Assembly (NCBI GenBank): GCA_902702965.1
Contig: CACRXP010000011.1
Location: 1,345,045-1,409,044 of the forward strand
Origin: Spirometra erinaceieuropaei
Lineage: Eukaryota; Platyhelminthes; Cestoda; Diphyllobothriidea; Diphyllobothriidae
Direction: 5' to 3'
DNA length: 64,000 nucleotides
The number at the start of each line of letters is the position of its first letter. The stretch's first letter is position 1. The notes beneath the pieces were generated by a model. That model was not told where the DNA came from. It saw only the letters and a program-made list of their open reading frames with translations, and did no database searches. This document shows positions 33,861 through 45,345 of this stretch, one piece after another. Made by a program: the position numbers and the translations under genes.

Positions 33861-35746
33861 CAGTAGATGATCTAACTCATGAAATGTCGAGATTAGTATT
33901 GGAGTTTGTAGTACGGCATATGTTTGGTGTTGTTAGTTTTGTTTTTAGAATTGATCGGAATCCCAAAAAGCCCTTTTCTAAAGAAGAATTCATATTAGGC
34001 CTGCTTTACCGAAGGGAAACAGGCTAAAATTTGACGTTTCCGGATGTTCATATAATTCCCTATGCTTCCAAGTATCACCTACTAAAACCTCTTATTTGCG
34101 TGCGTTGCATTACAAAAGAACATTCACATAAGCAGGAAAAATATTAAACGAATTCATCCTGGAAACGGACATTTTGATTTTGAGTTCATGAAACTCAAGT
34201 CAAGGCAGTCATGTAAAAACGAATTCTTTTCATGATACAAGAAGCTGTTTGCCCTTAACAAATTCTATGTAGCAAAACCTTAACTTTTTACGTCGTTAAA
34301 CGCAGTAATAAGCTTATTCGACAATATTTGTTTTACTACACCGGGAATTAGTAGGCTTAAACACACATATAGATTGCGCGCTACATGCTGCCACTTTTCT
34401 CTGCCACGCCTTACAACAAAAAATTCGAAACAATTCCTACCGGAAGTTGACTTTAAGCGCATACGAAAACTAACAGCCGAGGGGCTGCCGCGAGATTCAT
34501 TAGTTAGTATTTTCAGTATTAATCAGGTCATTCTGTGGAGGATTATTAATAATAAAACAGTGCCTGGAGCTAACCAAGGTGAACCAAAACGGTCCAAAAG
34601 AAAACAAGGCGACGATTATTTTTGTCGAACACTAAAAAGTATCATTATATGCCCCTTAAGGCTACTCACAGGGTATACCTTTCAATGGTTTCTTTGCGTT
34701 TAACTGGAAAAAGGATGAAAAAATTCGACCTCCATAAGCAAAACGCCTTGACAAAAACCCTATTTAAGTAGGAAACTTGTTAGAGAACTTCTATTTTTGC
34801 TCAAAGATATGTTGATCGTAGACTTTCATTTTGGAAAGGAAATTACTTTTGTGATGAGGTCTTATTTCTAGGCAAACCTCCGAAGTCGGCCCAGGTGGTC
34901 ATATGTGGGAAGAACTTTCCACGAGAGCACACTCTATCGACACAAACTTTCAATAACTGTCGACGCTTAATGGTTTGGGTGGTTATCAAATTCGGAGGGC
35001 GATCAATCTGATGTTCAACAACGGAGACGATAAATAACAAAGTGTTCATTGACATCGTAAAGGATGCCTTCGGTTACAAGGACATTCATCGACGTCAAAT
35101 GGGCACCATAGTGTCGCAGGATAATGTCCCGTTCACCGCTCAATGGAGATATGACTCCAATTCAGCTTACGACTATAATCTAGTATTTTAGACCGCCTGT
35201 GGTCTTCGAAGCATTTTTATTCTCGCCAATAGCCGGGGCCTGAACCCAATCGAAAATTTTCTTGAATTAATCAAAGGGAATTGGGACAAGTCAAGAAAGC
35301 ATATTTCAATGCAACAAAAGTTGGATTTTGTGTTGAATAATTATATAGATCAAGCCACCATAGACAGCTTAGTGGTCTTTATGCCCTCCCTGCTTATGGC
35401 AACTTTAAAGGCCAAAAGACAATCGACAAAGTACTAATACGTTGTATTTGTTAATGTCTTTCATCATTTTGTCGCTGTATGACACTTATCTTCTTTGCTG
35501 GCAGTTATAGTAGGCCTTAAATAATTAACCTGTTATAAATTTTCTTTTTTGATTCGGTTGTTTTTCGTAAAATAAATTATTACTTAGTCAATAAATAAGA
35601 CTGTATAAACCAGACTGTGCCTTGTTTTGAAGCTTGGTCATATCTCTAACGTAATAAAACTTTTCCGGATGCGGGGTGGGCGGTTCGCGCGTTAAAGCGA
35701 TTTGAATTTGCTGTTCCTGACGTTTTACGAGATGGGCCACGAACTG
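33861..35746 (+). mobile_element. Tc1/mariner-type DNA transposon, longer decayed copy
   Basis: The left terminus cagtagatgatctaactcat matches the 31147 element. The right complement (cagttcgtggcccatctcgt) is more diverged, and the TA duplication survives only on the right. The transposase order is visible: a helix-turn-helix-like N-terminus with RIRKLTAEGLPRDSLVSIFS (about 34.46 kb), RLMVWVVIKFGG (about 34.96 kb), FIDIVKDAFGYKDI and VSQDNVPFTAQW (about 35.1 kb), and ANSRGLNPIENFLELIKGNW (about 35.23 kb). Frameshifts and stops make it inactive. Confidence 0.9.
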
Positions 35747-35748
35747 TA

Positions 35749-37547
35749 ATTAGTAACCAACTAGGTCATATATTGTCCTGAGACCACTAAACGACATCCT
35801 CCAACCACAAAAGACAGTTCACCGAGTTTGCTGCGGCAACCTAAGTGGGGAAGAACAGGGACCAGATCATGCGTTTTATCCTGAATTTGATTAACATCGC
35901 TGTTGGGGTTTTGCAGTGGCACTTTTTCACCTGCATGTCACACCTTCCAGGAGCGGTAAGTATCTGTTTAATTTACTGCTTCGCTGCCCCATGTTGGAAG
36001 CCTGTCGTGCACTTGCGCACGCACTAATGACGGTGTGATTCTCGGACAATCACACCCATGCAAACGGACCAATCAACTTCAAGGCCGACTAAGACGCCCT
36101 CGCTCAAGGCGCCATTATAGCGCACCACAAGGTCGACAGGGTTGTTTGAACGAGCTGAGGCCATTTTGGCCCGGATCCCAGATGGGTCCGCTATGATCGG
36201 CTACCAGTGACGATGGCCAGTGTTCCTCCCCTTCCTACCACTGACACCTCTTCCCTCGCTCTCGCCGTCCGTTCGTTTCTCGTTTCCTTCATCGTCAGCA
36301 CACTCCCGACCCCTGCCCGCAGATGCCGACAGCGCTGCAATCCCTACTGGCATCTAACTGATATGCCGTGACCATCCCCCACTCCAAAATGGACCATTAG
36401 TATAGTACCTCGTTACTTTCTTGTATTCGTCATTTTTAACTTCTTATAATTTATCCATTTGTTGTCGTACCACAGGTGTCATGTGCTAGAAATCCCCTTT
36501 CTTGTTACATCCCTGCATGTTTGTCTGATGTGGTGTTCAGCACCTGTGTCCAGTGTTACATAACCGGACGGCTATCCTAGGTGGTCTAGTCAACCGTGTG
36601 TGGATGTGCCAACCTCGATGTCTTCGGCCGCTAAATCCACGACGGCTCTCCCACTCTCACCCGGGTATGCCACTCTCTCGGAGCCGGATGTGTTCTTTCG
36701 TTCGACTGCCAAATTATTTCAACCGGTTTTTCAATCTTTCTGTACAGAATACAGCATCCTCTCAACCGGCGTCCATCACTTTCTATTCAGGATCGGTTCT
36801 AAAGGTCGTACTGGCTAGGGTGTCCCTATAGCCTGATCTGCCAAGACGCATGCAGCCGACTGCAGTGATTTTACTCCGCCTGCTGACTACGGAATACATG
36901 CAGACTGCTGAGTCATTCGACAGGAATTTCATGATGTTTCTCTATCCGACGTAAGTTGCGCCGCAGTTGAACTGAGGAAACGTTTTATGGGGTGAAATAC
37001 TGTCTGGTAGCTTGTCTGAACCTACAAAACCTGATAAACTGATATAATTCATAGTTCAGGTCGCATCTAAAGTCAACGGCAGTAATGTGATTGGAATTTA
37101 TTTGAGGAAATTCTCTATTTTGTGGCGCCACTGAGTTGAAAGAGGCGCAGTATCTCCCGTGTAATAGCCGCATTGTTTTTTTAAAGAAATGACCCTGTCG
37201 TGAAGCATAAGCAGCGTTTGCAACCTTTTGGCCTGGGCGTCGAGTTGGATTAGCACGAAAAGTTTTGCACATTTAAGTAATTGATTAGCGTGACAGCCGA
37301 CTTTCCTGCACAAATTTAATTGATGTGCATGTATAAGATCCAACCAATGAAATGTCTGTCTAAGTTCCCTTTCCTAAATTTCCAAAATGTGAGTTTCCTT
37401 TTTTAACGTTGTTATCTAGAGACTGTCACGGGGGCAGGTACTTAAAATAATACTCGAAGACAATCGCAGATTGGTGGCAAAATTGGAGAAAATTATTGAT
37501 TAGTGATGATGATTTTGCTATATGGATTGCAGAAGGATGCATGGGTA
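35749..37547. other. unassigned sequence
   Basis: No gene or window-wide repeat was recognised. A small 8-bp inverted repeat near 36033-36055 is noted but not interpreted. Confidence 0.4.
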
Positions 37548-37811
37548 AGATGTGGTTATGTAGCCCCACCTGATGGACACAATACTGTTGGGGTTATAGT
37601 CAGGGCTTAAGGTTAGGGGTTAGGCCAGCTATGTCTCAAGCAGTCAAAGTACAACCGCGCAATCCCAGTAGCTTTTCTTTTACATACAACCACTTGACCT
37701 CTTCGCCGGTGTGTTCACCGGCCTCACCTGTAAAAGCCCCTATTATCACCGGTCCCGTATTAAAGGTGGATGGGGTTTGTTGACTTCAGGTGGGGTTACA
37801 TAACCCCATCT
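37548..37811. mobile_element. small non-autonomous TIR element (MITE-like)
   Basis: About 26-base terminal inverted repeats face each other. The left reads ggttatgtagccccacctga (37554-37573) and the right reads tcaggtggggttacataacc (37786-37805), with one mismatch in 20. The ~260 bp interior has no coding sequence but contains a gttaggggttagg stretch. Confidence 0.65.
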
Positions 37812-40800
37812 GACCGATGCATGCGTGTCTGGTACCTATTAGGCGATACGATCGAGATTTTTGAATTATAGAATGGAATAATTGCCAGATGTTTCGAAAG
37901 TCTCAACTTCAAATCAGGCAATAAAGCGGAGCTCTGGAAACTCCTGAAGATAGGAGGCAACATCTGCTTTTCTGTTAACAACGAATGATGATCGATAACT
38001 AGTTGGTACCGTATGCTCTTGCCTTATATCGATTTGCGAATTTTTAAACTACAGTCGGATGCTGAAAAAGTAGCTTCAATAGATAATCAATCCTTCGACC
38101 CTTCTGGAATTATGCGAATGACCAAACAGCTACTCATGCCACGTATGCATGCCCTTTTGATCCGCTCTTGATTATGCAGTATTTTCTATGCCCAGTTGTG
38201 CCTTCTTGGTGTGGCGTTGCCTGTTCAAAGTAAGTTGAGTGGATGGAAGAGAAACTGTCTCATTTAAGCGAGGGCAAAGGAAATCAATCCTGCCCTTTTT
38301 AATTTCCTTGGAAATTAATACGCGGAGCTGGATTAAGTTCTTCGATAAAAAGTTCTCTAGGTACTGTCCGAAAGTTCATATGAATATTCGAGCTGAACTC
38401 CAATAAGTTGATGCGGGATACTCACGTAGTATTCACAAGCTGCCAACAGGCAGTCGGTAGCACACATGTACTGAATAATTGACCACACTAACAGCATGGT
38501 CGCTGGCCAAAAGCCCAGGCACGCGTGTTTCGCCGACCTTGTATTGATACATAACGCAGCTGCGGAATGTGTGGAAATGTTGACTGCTCCTCACGGTCCT
38601 TGATGCTGGCAGCCAACTCCCATAAGTTGTTCCCCGATGTTAAGCTCTGCCTAGCGGCCATACCCCGGTAACCATTCTGATCAGCAGTATCCAGTATTGT
38701 GTGTGTCTGCACACCCTGTCACCCTACCTCCTTCCCACTTTCTCCCCTTCTCACATTCTCAATGCCGTTGGTGGCCCAGGTTAACTCCGGTCAATCTTCA
38801 CTAAACAAAGCCCTGATCCATGGTGGAATTCGGCAGCCATCCGGGATGCCTTAGCAGCGATATTTTTAGGGATAACTCTGCTAACCCCTCCCCCGGGGAG
38901 GAAGAGACTAGAAAATGTGACCTAAACAAATGCTGGGATCAGAACAACTGCACACAAACCGTGGTTCCTGAGTGTACCACTCGTGATCGAAATTATCAAA
39001 TGAACAACCCTGTGCCTTCCATCCCACCCCAAAGGCTGCTACAGCGAGTCTGCTTACTCTGGCAGCCTGGAATGTTTGTTTACTTTAGAAATCCGATGAA
39101 CAACCGGCCGGAAAGGAGGACGGCGCTAGTTAATCTGGCACTGGACAGCCACGGAGGGGACATCGCTGTTCTCAGCGAGACCGGAGTCTCAGAACGAGGT
39201 CAGCTGGAGGAGATCGGTGACGGTTATAATTTCTGGAGCGGCCGTCGCCTAAGCTATCTGTATCATCGTGGGACGGTCGTTCTGTCTGCCACAGGACATT
39301 AACGGCCGCCTCATGACCCTGCATCTGCCTCTTCGGGGGGAAAAATTCGCCATCGCTTTCAGTACCTACACTAACCTCAATGACGAGCTCAGACAACATG
39401 AAGAACAAGTTCTACGTGAACCTGCCCATCCACTTGCCAGGTGTACCGAAAGTGAACAAGCAGATTGCCCTTGATGACTTCACGGTGTGTATCGGAATAG
39501 ACCACGCTGTCTGGAAGGGAGTTCTGCGACTCATGGACTCAGCGGCTGCAAGTACAACAGCGTTCTCCTTCTGAGAACCTGCGCAGAACACCGCCTCCTA
39601 CTGACCATCTCCTTCTTCTGCCTTCCGATGCAGGAGAAGGCAACTTGGATACACCTTAGTTCGCGGCTTTGGCAGCTGCTTGAACTACGTTCCAGTCCGG
39701 AGGCGAGATAGACAGGACGCGCTGGTAGCCGAGACGATCTGCGACGCTGACGGTTCGACCGATCACAACCGCGTTATCTTCAAAATAAGGTCCCGACAGC
39801 AACCCCCGCAGGAGACCACAATGATTGACCACTAAGTAAGTTGTACGCTTACCGTTTCGGTTTCAGCAATCCACTGACCCAGCGAATGGATGACCTGCAG
39901 TCTCCAGACGATGACGTCACCGCATAGACACGGTGGTGTTAACTGTGGAACGTTATCTACTCCTTCCTGGATGACCTCAGACACGCACGTCATCAACATC
40001 AGGGCCGGTTTGATGGCAACAACGAAGATATCAGCAACCTAATCGCCGAAAATAATGGACTGCCCAGGCCTACATCAACCGCCGGACTGACACAAGCAGA
40101 ACAGCTAAATTTAAATGTCGCCGTCTTATGCAGCAACGGCTGTGGGAGATGTAGGACGTCTGGATGACTTGCAGCGTCGATGGGATTCAAAGATATGCGG
40201 TTTGCACTGGAGCAAAAAACTTACTTTCTTTAATCAAAACGGTTTACGTCCCACAGCCAGACGAACCGGGTCGCGTCTAAGCTCCAACAAGAAAACCCTC
40301 CCCACAAAGAAATCGCAAATTGCGAAAAGCGGGACCGAACACTTCAGAAATGTCCTCAACCGTCCATCTACGATTCGCTATCAGCCGGCTCTCCCAAGTG
40401 GAAACGAGCAACGAACTGTTCCTCCCGACTTGCCGCTCAGAAATCGCCAAAACTGTGCAACGATTCTCCAGCAATGAAAAACTGGGATCTGACACGATCC
40501 CGGACGAGGCCAGCAAGCACAGCGACTCACGGCCTCTGGACAGACCTACAACGATATTCCAGGAGATGCGGCGTCAGAAGTCGCGATAACCGTCCATTTT
40601 ATAAGCGGAAACGGAACCGGTAACTCTGTGATAACTACAGAGGAATCCCGTTACTCAACACCGCTGGGGAGGTCTCTTTTCCCATCCTCCTCTAGAACAG
40701 AAACTTCTCTCGAAACGCCAGTGTGGCTTCTGATGACAACGTGAAACCATGGAAACGATCCTTGCCGCCACCAGCTGCAAAAGAAATGGCAGGAGATGCA

Positions 40801-41027
40801 GACCCACTTCTGCACCACTTTCATGGACTTGACGAAAACATTCGACACGATCACTTCCGATGGACTCTGGAGAAGCGTGCGGAAATTCGGCTGTTCTGAG
40901 CGACTCACACACACGGTGCGTCAGCTTAATGACTGGATGATGGAGCGCGCCACAGACAATGGGACAGTCTCAGAGGAATTTGCAGTGGCCAATGGAGTGA
41001 AGCAGGGCTGCGTACTCGCTCCAAATC

Positions 41028-41345
41028 AGGAGTCCGGGAAGACGGTTTGGGTTGGACAACCTTTACTGCTGTGAAAGTGCGTACACAAAGCTCCGCAAGC
41101 AGTCGCCGCGAGCGTGCTCTCTAGACAAGTTGTTGCCTGTGTCCGCCGTCGAGGTGCTCAGACCCAGCGCGTGTGTGCGCCTTTCGTTGTCACAGCATCC
41201 GCCAGCCAATCGGAGGAGGAACATCGTTTATTGGCCTCCAGCACTCGCGAGGCTAGTGACCAGCCTCGCGCGTCCCAGCAGCGTATCGACAAGGAGTGTG
41301 AGGCGGACAGGAAGGCAGAGTGACAAAGGCGGAGCAAGGAGACGT
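41028..41345 (+). repeat. unclassified GC-rich repeat ('element X'), copy 2
   Basis: It replaces the catalytic part of the LINE1-B reverse transcriptase directly after KQGCVLAP. It is an inverted copy of 32515-32855, with shared blocks gcaagcagtcgccgcgagcg and gtccgccgt(c/t)gaggtgct. Confidence 0.75.
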
Positions 41346-42165
41346 GAACTGCCACATACTAGGCGGAGACATGGGTCGTCTAGGTTAACCAAGCCACGAA
41401 ACTCAGCCACTTCCACCTAATCCGTCTCCGTAGAATACTAATGCTGAGGTGGAAAAACGGGGTCCCCGACACAGAAATCTTGGAACGGACTGGAATTGTC
41501 AGCGTCCACGCCATTCTGAGTCACTCGCAACTGCTATGGAGCAGCCACCTCATGAGGATGGACGATGAACGATTGCCCAAAAGACTCTTCAATGAAAATG
41601 TCGCTACGGGTTTTCGACGACAAAGAGGACAAGCACGCCGTCACAAGGACAATCTAAAAATTTTCCGAGGCATTTGCAAATCCACACGCAGACCTGGGAG
41701 GGTCCCGCCCATGGCCGACCGACCTGTGGAGGAACAATGAAAACTGGAACAACAATCTATGAAGCCAACCAGATAGCCGCTGACAAGGTTAAATGGGCAG
41801 CTCGCAGGTCTCAGGCGCCTCCCATACCTAACGCTTCCCTGCCCCAACATGTCCACGCTGTCAATGAACAGTTCGCGCGCGGATAGGCCTTGTCGGACAT
41901 TTCCGTACCCAGTGCAACAACAACCCAACCTGGTGCCTCAACAAACCTCCATCGTCCGCTCTGCAACAACCCCCAAGTCGTCAACGACGACGACCACACC
42001 CACCACCGGTGACCACACTCCTGATGCCCTGTCGCCGTTGATCGCCACCACTCCTTTATCTCTGATACATCTACCGTAACGACGATTACCTCTCCAACTG
42101 CCGCCATCGATGAGACCACTCCAAAAGCTCTGTCAACCACTACCCTCACCATCACCGTCGACAGT

Positions 42166-42735
42166 GTGGGTTCAATCGCCACCAGTCGTCATTGTGATTA
42201 CACATTCATGTCATTCACCGGTCTGGTCGATCACTTGCGAATCCATCGCACCGTGATCGGTACACCAACGCCGGGAACCCCACATGCTCTTGCCGCATCC
42301 GCCTCCACTGTCCGCACAGACCACCCACGTTCACTCAGCGAATGGACATGTTTGGCCACGTGCGCATCCACAACAGCCGCACTTCACCGCAATATCGACA
42401 CACAAAGCACACCTCGCACATCCGATAACTCTCCCATCTCCAGCACTGCCAAATGCCCATCCAACAGTGCGGCCACCATTAGCGGCAGCCCCATCATCAC
42501 AACCGACCTGACAGCTCTCAAACTACCATGCCTACATTGTCACCGCACGTGCACACCACGCTTCGGCCTGGTAGGCCATTTGTTAATGCATCGTGCAGAG
42601 ACTAGCGAACGAATGTCTGATGCACCAACATACACCCATCGTCACCGTCTCAAGTGTCTGCACTGTCCACGCACATTCCGCCAGGGCATGGACCTACTCC
42701 GTTACATGCGTCTTCATGAAGAGCTGCAGTAAATT
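42166..42735 (+). pseudogene. C2H2 zinc-finger tail of LINE1-B
   Basis: A frame of 188 residues contains [20 protein letters not shown] plus H, an intact C-x2-C-x12-H-x3-H finger. Three further units have lost a Cys or His. They are separated by Thr/Ser/Pro-rich spacers. The homologous region of LINE1-A lies at 21748-22314 on the minus strand. It is most likely the C-terminal nucleic-acid-binding part of the LINE polyprotein. Confidence 0.82.
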
Positions 42736-43566
42736 ACCACAGACTAGATCTCATTACAGCACACATCCGCATCAACACGAGCACCACACGGACACCAACA
42801 TCACACACCGCAGGCACGAGTTAGGCACATCTCGCGTAAGTGGGAGGTGTGTTCTTCGGCTCCTTGTCCACGTGGTGTCTCTGCTACATTGAGATATGAA
42901 AAGTCCGTCCTCTTTGTGCGAAATCCTGGTGTTTGTGCTAGCAGGCGGATCATGCGTGTGGCCCGAGCAGACAGGCTGTTGTTATCTCCAATCAGCAATC
43001 TCTCCCAATCTCAACATCAGTTGTTAGACCGGCTCGGACAATCGACTGGTGCATGTGAACGGGCAGTGAGAGTGAGGTCGACGACTTAAGGTAGTTTCCT
43101 CCCTAGAAACAATCTGATGCGCCTGAATCAATCACGGTGCGTTAAAAGCCGTGGCTTGGAAGGCTGCCAACTTACGGGATAACTCAATCCGCCTTAGAGA
43201 ACAGAGCGTCAGACTGCAATTCATCATTTTTGATTTGGCCCTTATGACACTAGCATTCAGTTGGGATCTGAGCCGTCCCGCCCCTTCTTGTTGTGTTGAA
43301 TCTTGGTCCGTTGTGCGTGGACCGTGGGGTGTGGTGGCACACATAGGTGCAGGCTCATGCTGAGCTAGTCACCTGCGCTCTCTCCCGCTGCCGGTCTCTT
43401 GGACTCAGTCTTGACATCGGGTCCAGATGGAGGAGGATGAGTGTGTGATAAATGCTGTGCAGATCCAATATCGCCATAAACTAATTCACGTGTATGTTAC
43501 CGTCTCTGCGCCTACCCTGCTGTGTGGTACACAGTGGACGTTGTCAGAATCGAAGTGCGAACTGTC

Positions 43567-44599
43567 GTTTCCCATCTGTTTTCTGATATGCGGCCTCCAG
43601 TTTTCTTGCTCCTTTTTAGCCTCTTGTGAGACTAAGACGCATGTTTTGGGGCAAATTCTTCTGAACAAATCCTTTTAAGCTCTCTTTGGAATCCCCACTC
43701 TTTTGAAATGGGGCGGTGACCTGTGAAAAGTCATAGGAAAATTTTGAACCTCAGCTTGTGGCCTACTGCATAAGCAATGTTGACATCTGACCGATAACGT
43801 CCTAATTTTAATCGTGTTTTTGCTTGGGCTTTTCACGAAATCGTCTCTACAATGCTGGTCAATTCGCTTATTTTTACAGTGCATGGGTTGAATGCCCCGA
43901 AATACTATTCCTGACATATGGTAATCCTTCAAAATATGTGAAGAAAAAGCCTGGATCGTTGCAGCGGGAAATTCATTCGTCCGGCTTTTCACACCCAAAT
44001 CCGAACATATCATCAGGGGCAGGCTCAATATTTGCAGAGAGCGTAGTTGCTACGCAGCCACAACCCTAGCAGAGCTAGCAGTTTTCACTCCAATTTCAGG
44101 TGGCTGTTCTTGGTACGATGGAAGCATGGCTGCTCGCATCCGAGTTGTTGATATTTATGATTTCATCCTCAATGTTGGCGATTGGTGAGATAGTAACTCG
44201 ACCAGTTGACCTATCCAGTGCGTTTACTAAAAGCAGCATGCAACCGCAACTACTCCGAAAACACAGGAAAGAAAAGATCAGACCGCACACAACCCGAATT
44301 TTGGCGTGCTTACCCGTGTTGCGAGAAGGCCTTTGAACTCGTCAACTGCCTTCCCACGATACCTGAATTGGGGGTTACGAACAGACCTGATGCAGCTATA
44401 AGGTGCCGGCGGATATGGCCGAACGGCCTTCTGACGCGCAGTTGATGTGGGATCTGGTTAAATTGCGGCAAAAGTACCTAAGTCGGATAAACAAAAAAAC
44501 AAATCCCAACTCAGATGACAAACATGTGACAGCAGTGATGAAACATAGCGTCTTCTCTCCAGTCACGGCTGGCCCGAGGGGACCAGACCACATATCCAG
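43567..44599. other. unassigned sequence before PLE-b
   Basis: Several short frames exist (for example around 44403-44600) but none matches a family I can name. Part may be the more upstream, heavily decayed coding region of the adjoining Penelope-like element. Confidence 0.35.
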
Positions 44600-45036
44600 G
44601 CCGTGGCCGAACTTCTTGTGGGAGCTAACAACCGCAGGAATTACAGGCTGTCTGATTCATGGTTCTTTGAACCACCCTTTATTACTAAGCGCAGTGATCT
44701 CCCCTTCGACATTCAGTGTCAAGATATTGACCGGTCGTAGTAATCAGTCGCACTGAAAGAGTGCGGGTGAACGCTGTTTCCCGTGACAATATCGATGGGC
44801 CAAATGATCGGCTAATTCTCACGTCAGGCGTCAGAACCGGCGATTAAATTTCCGTACTTAGTGCCTTGAATACGGTGGTAAAGTTATCACCCCACCAAAT
44901 ACGTCTCTCTGATGTGAATGAAGCAGATGCTGGCGTAGTCGTGTAATAACTGCGCCTCTTGTGTATTCGCTGCAATTATCTGCTGCTGTCTCTGGTGATG
45001 GATTCGAGGTTGAATCTGGAAGATTAGGCTACTTAA
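44600..45036 (+). repeat. Penelope-like element 3' remnant (PLE-b)
   Basis: The coding remnant LSDSWFFEPPFITKRSDLPF (about 44.66-44.71 kb) resembles the C-terminal signature of the PLE GIY-YIG endonuclease (RELLxSW...SINKxNDLP). F-x-IQCQD follows, then a tail with gtgacaatatcgatgggcca shared with PLE-a, and a degraded hammerhead at the end. Confidence 0.6.
44981..45036 (+). ncRNA. degraded hammerhead ribozyme at the end of PLE-b
   Basis: The sequence tgctgctgtctctggtgatg then gattcgaggttgaatctgga aligns position by position with the intact motif at 50372-50428. The core CTGATGA has become CTGGTGA, GAAAC has become GGAAG, and a stem II of GATTC/GAATC remains. It is presumed inactive. Confidence 0.5.
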
Positions 45037-45182
45037 ATTCTCGTTCCTGAGATCAAGTCCCCTTATAAACTATTTTCAGGAACTCACCGTTTTGCACTTT
45101 GAAGGCATTACGGACAGTAGGCTTTTCTGGGCCGTAGTAAAAAGGCTTTCAAATCGTTTTGGTAGGCTACAGGTGGCCTTGC

Positions 45183-45345
45183 TCTAAATTCTGCGGAGTT
45201 AGGGTTAGAGCCGGGGTTAGTATAAAGATTAAGATTTATAAAGTTAGCATTGGGGTTAGGACTAAATTGGGTAACGGTAATAAATATTCCTTCACCTTGG
45301 AATTTAGTGCCAGGTCATCTGTGGTACAGGCGTGCTTGTACCCTA
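45183..45345 (+). repeat. interspersed repeat with telomere-like units, second copy
   Basis: It begins tctaaattctgcggagttag, continues with several gttagg-type units and ends with a ccaggtcatctgtggtacag block. It follows the same layout as 18310-18440. Confidence 0.68.

Larger units (their letters stand above)
38500..43566 (+). mobile_element. LINE1-B: longest zinc-finger LINE copy
   Basis: The order is a 5' region, an AP-endonuclease-like part (about 39.05-39.6 kb; ALDSHGGDIAVLSETGVSER), a linker (about 40.0-40.2 kb) and a reverse transcriptase (about 40.28-41.03 kb; CTTFMDLTKTFDTITSDGLW and AVANGVKQGCVLAP). A repeat interrupts it at 41.03-41.35 kb. The RT C-terminal domain ([17 protein letters not shown]), zinc fingers (42166-42732) and 3'UTR to the gaactgtc end at 43566 follow. 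Frameshifts and stops are frequent, and the FADD catalytic block is lost at the interruption. Confidence 0.9.

Noticed and set aside
36033..36055. gtgtgatt/aatcacac small inverted repeat as a regulatory site
   Set aside because: Eight-base arms are expected by chance in 64 kb and nothing in the surroundings supports a function.
42166..42735. A stand-alone host zinc-finger gene
   Set aside because: The same fingers follow reverse transcriptase sequence here and at 21.7-22.3 kb, several Cys/His are missing, and LINE 3'UTR follows directly.
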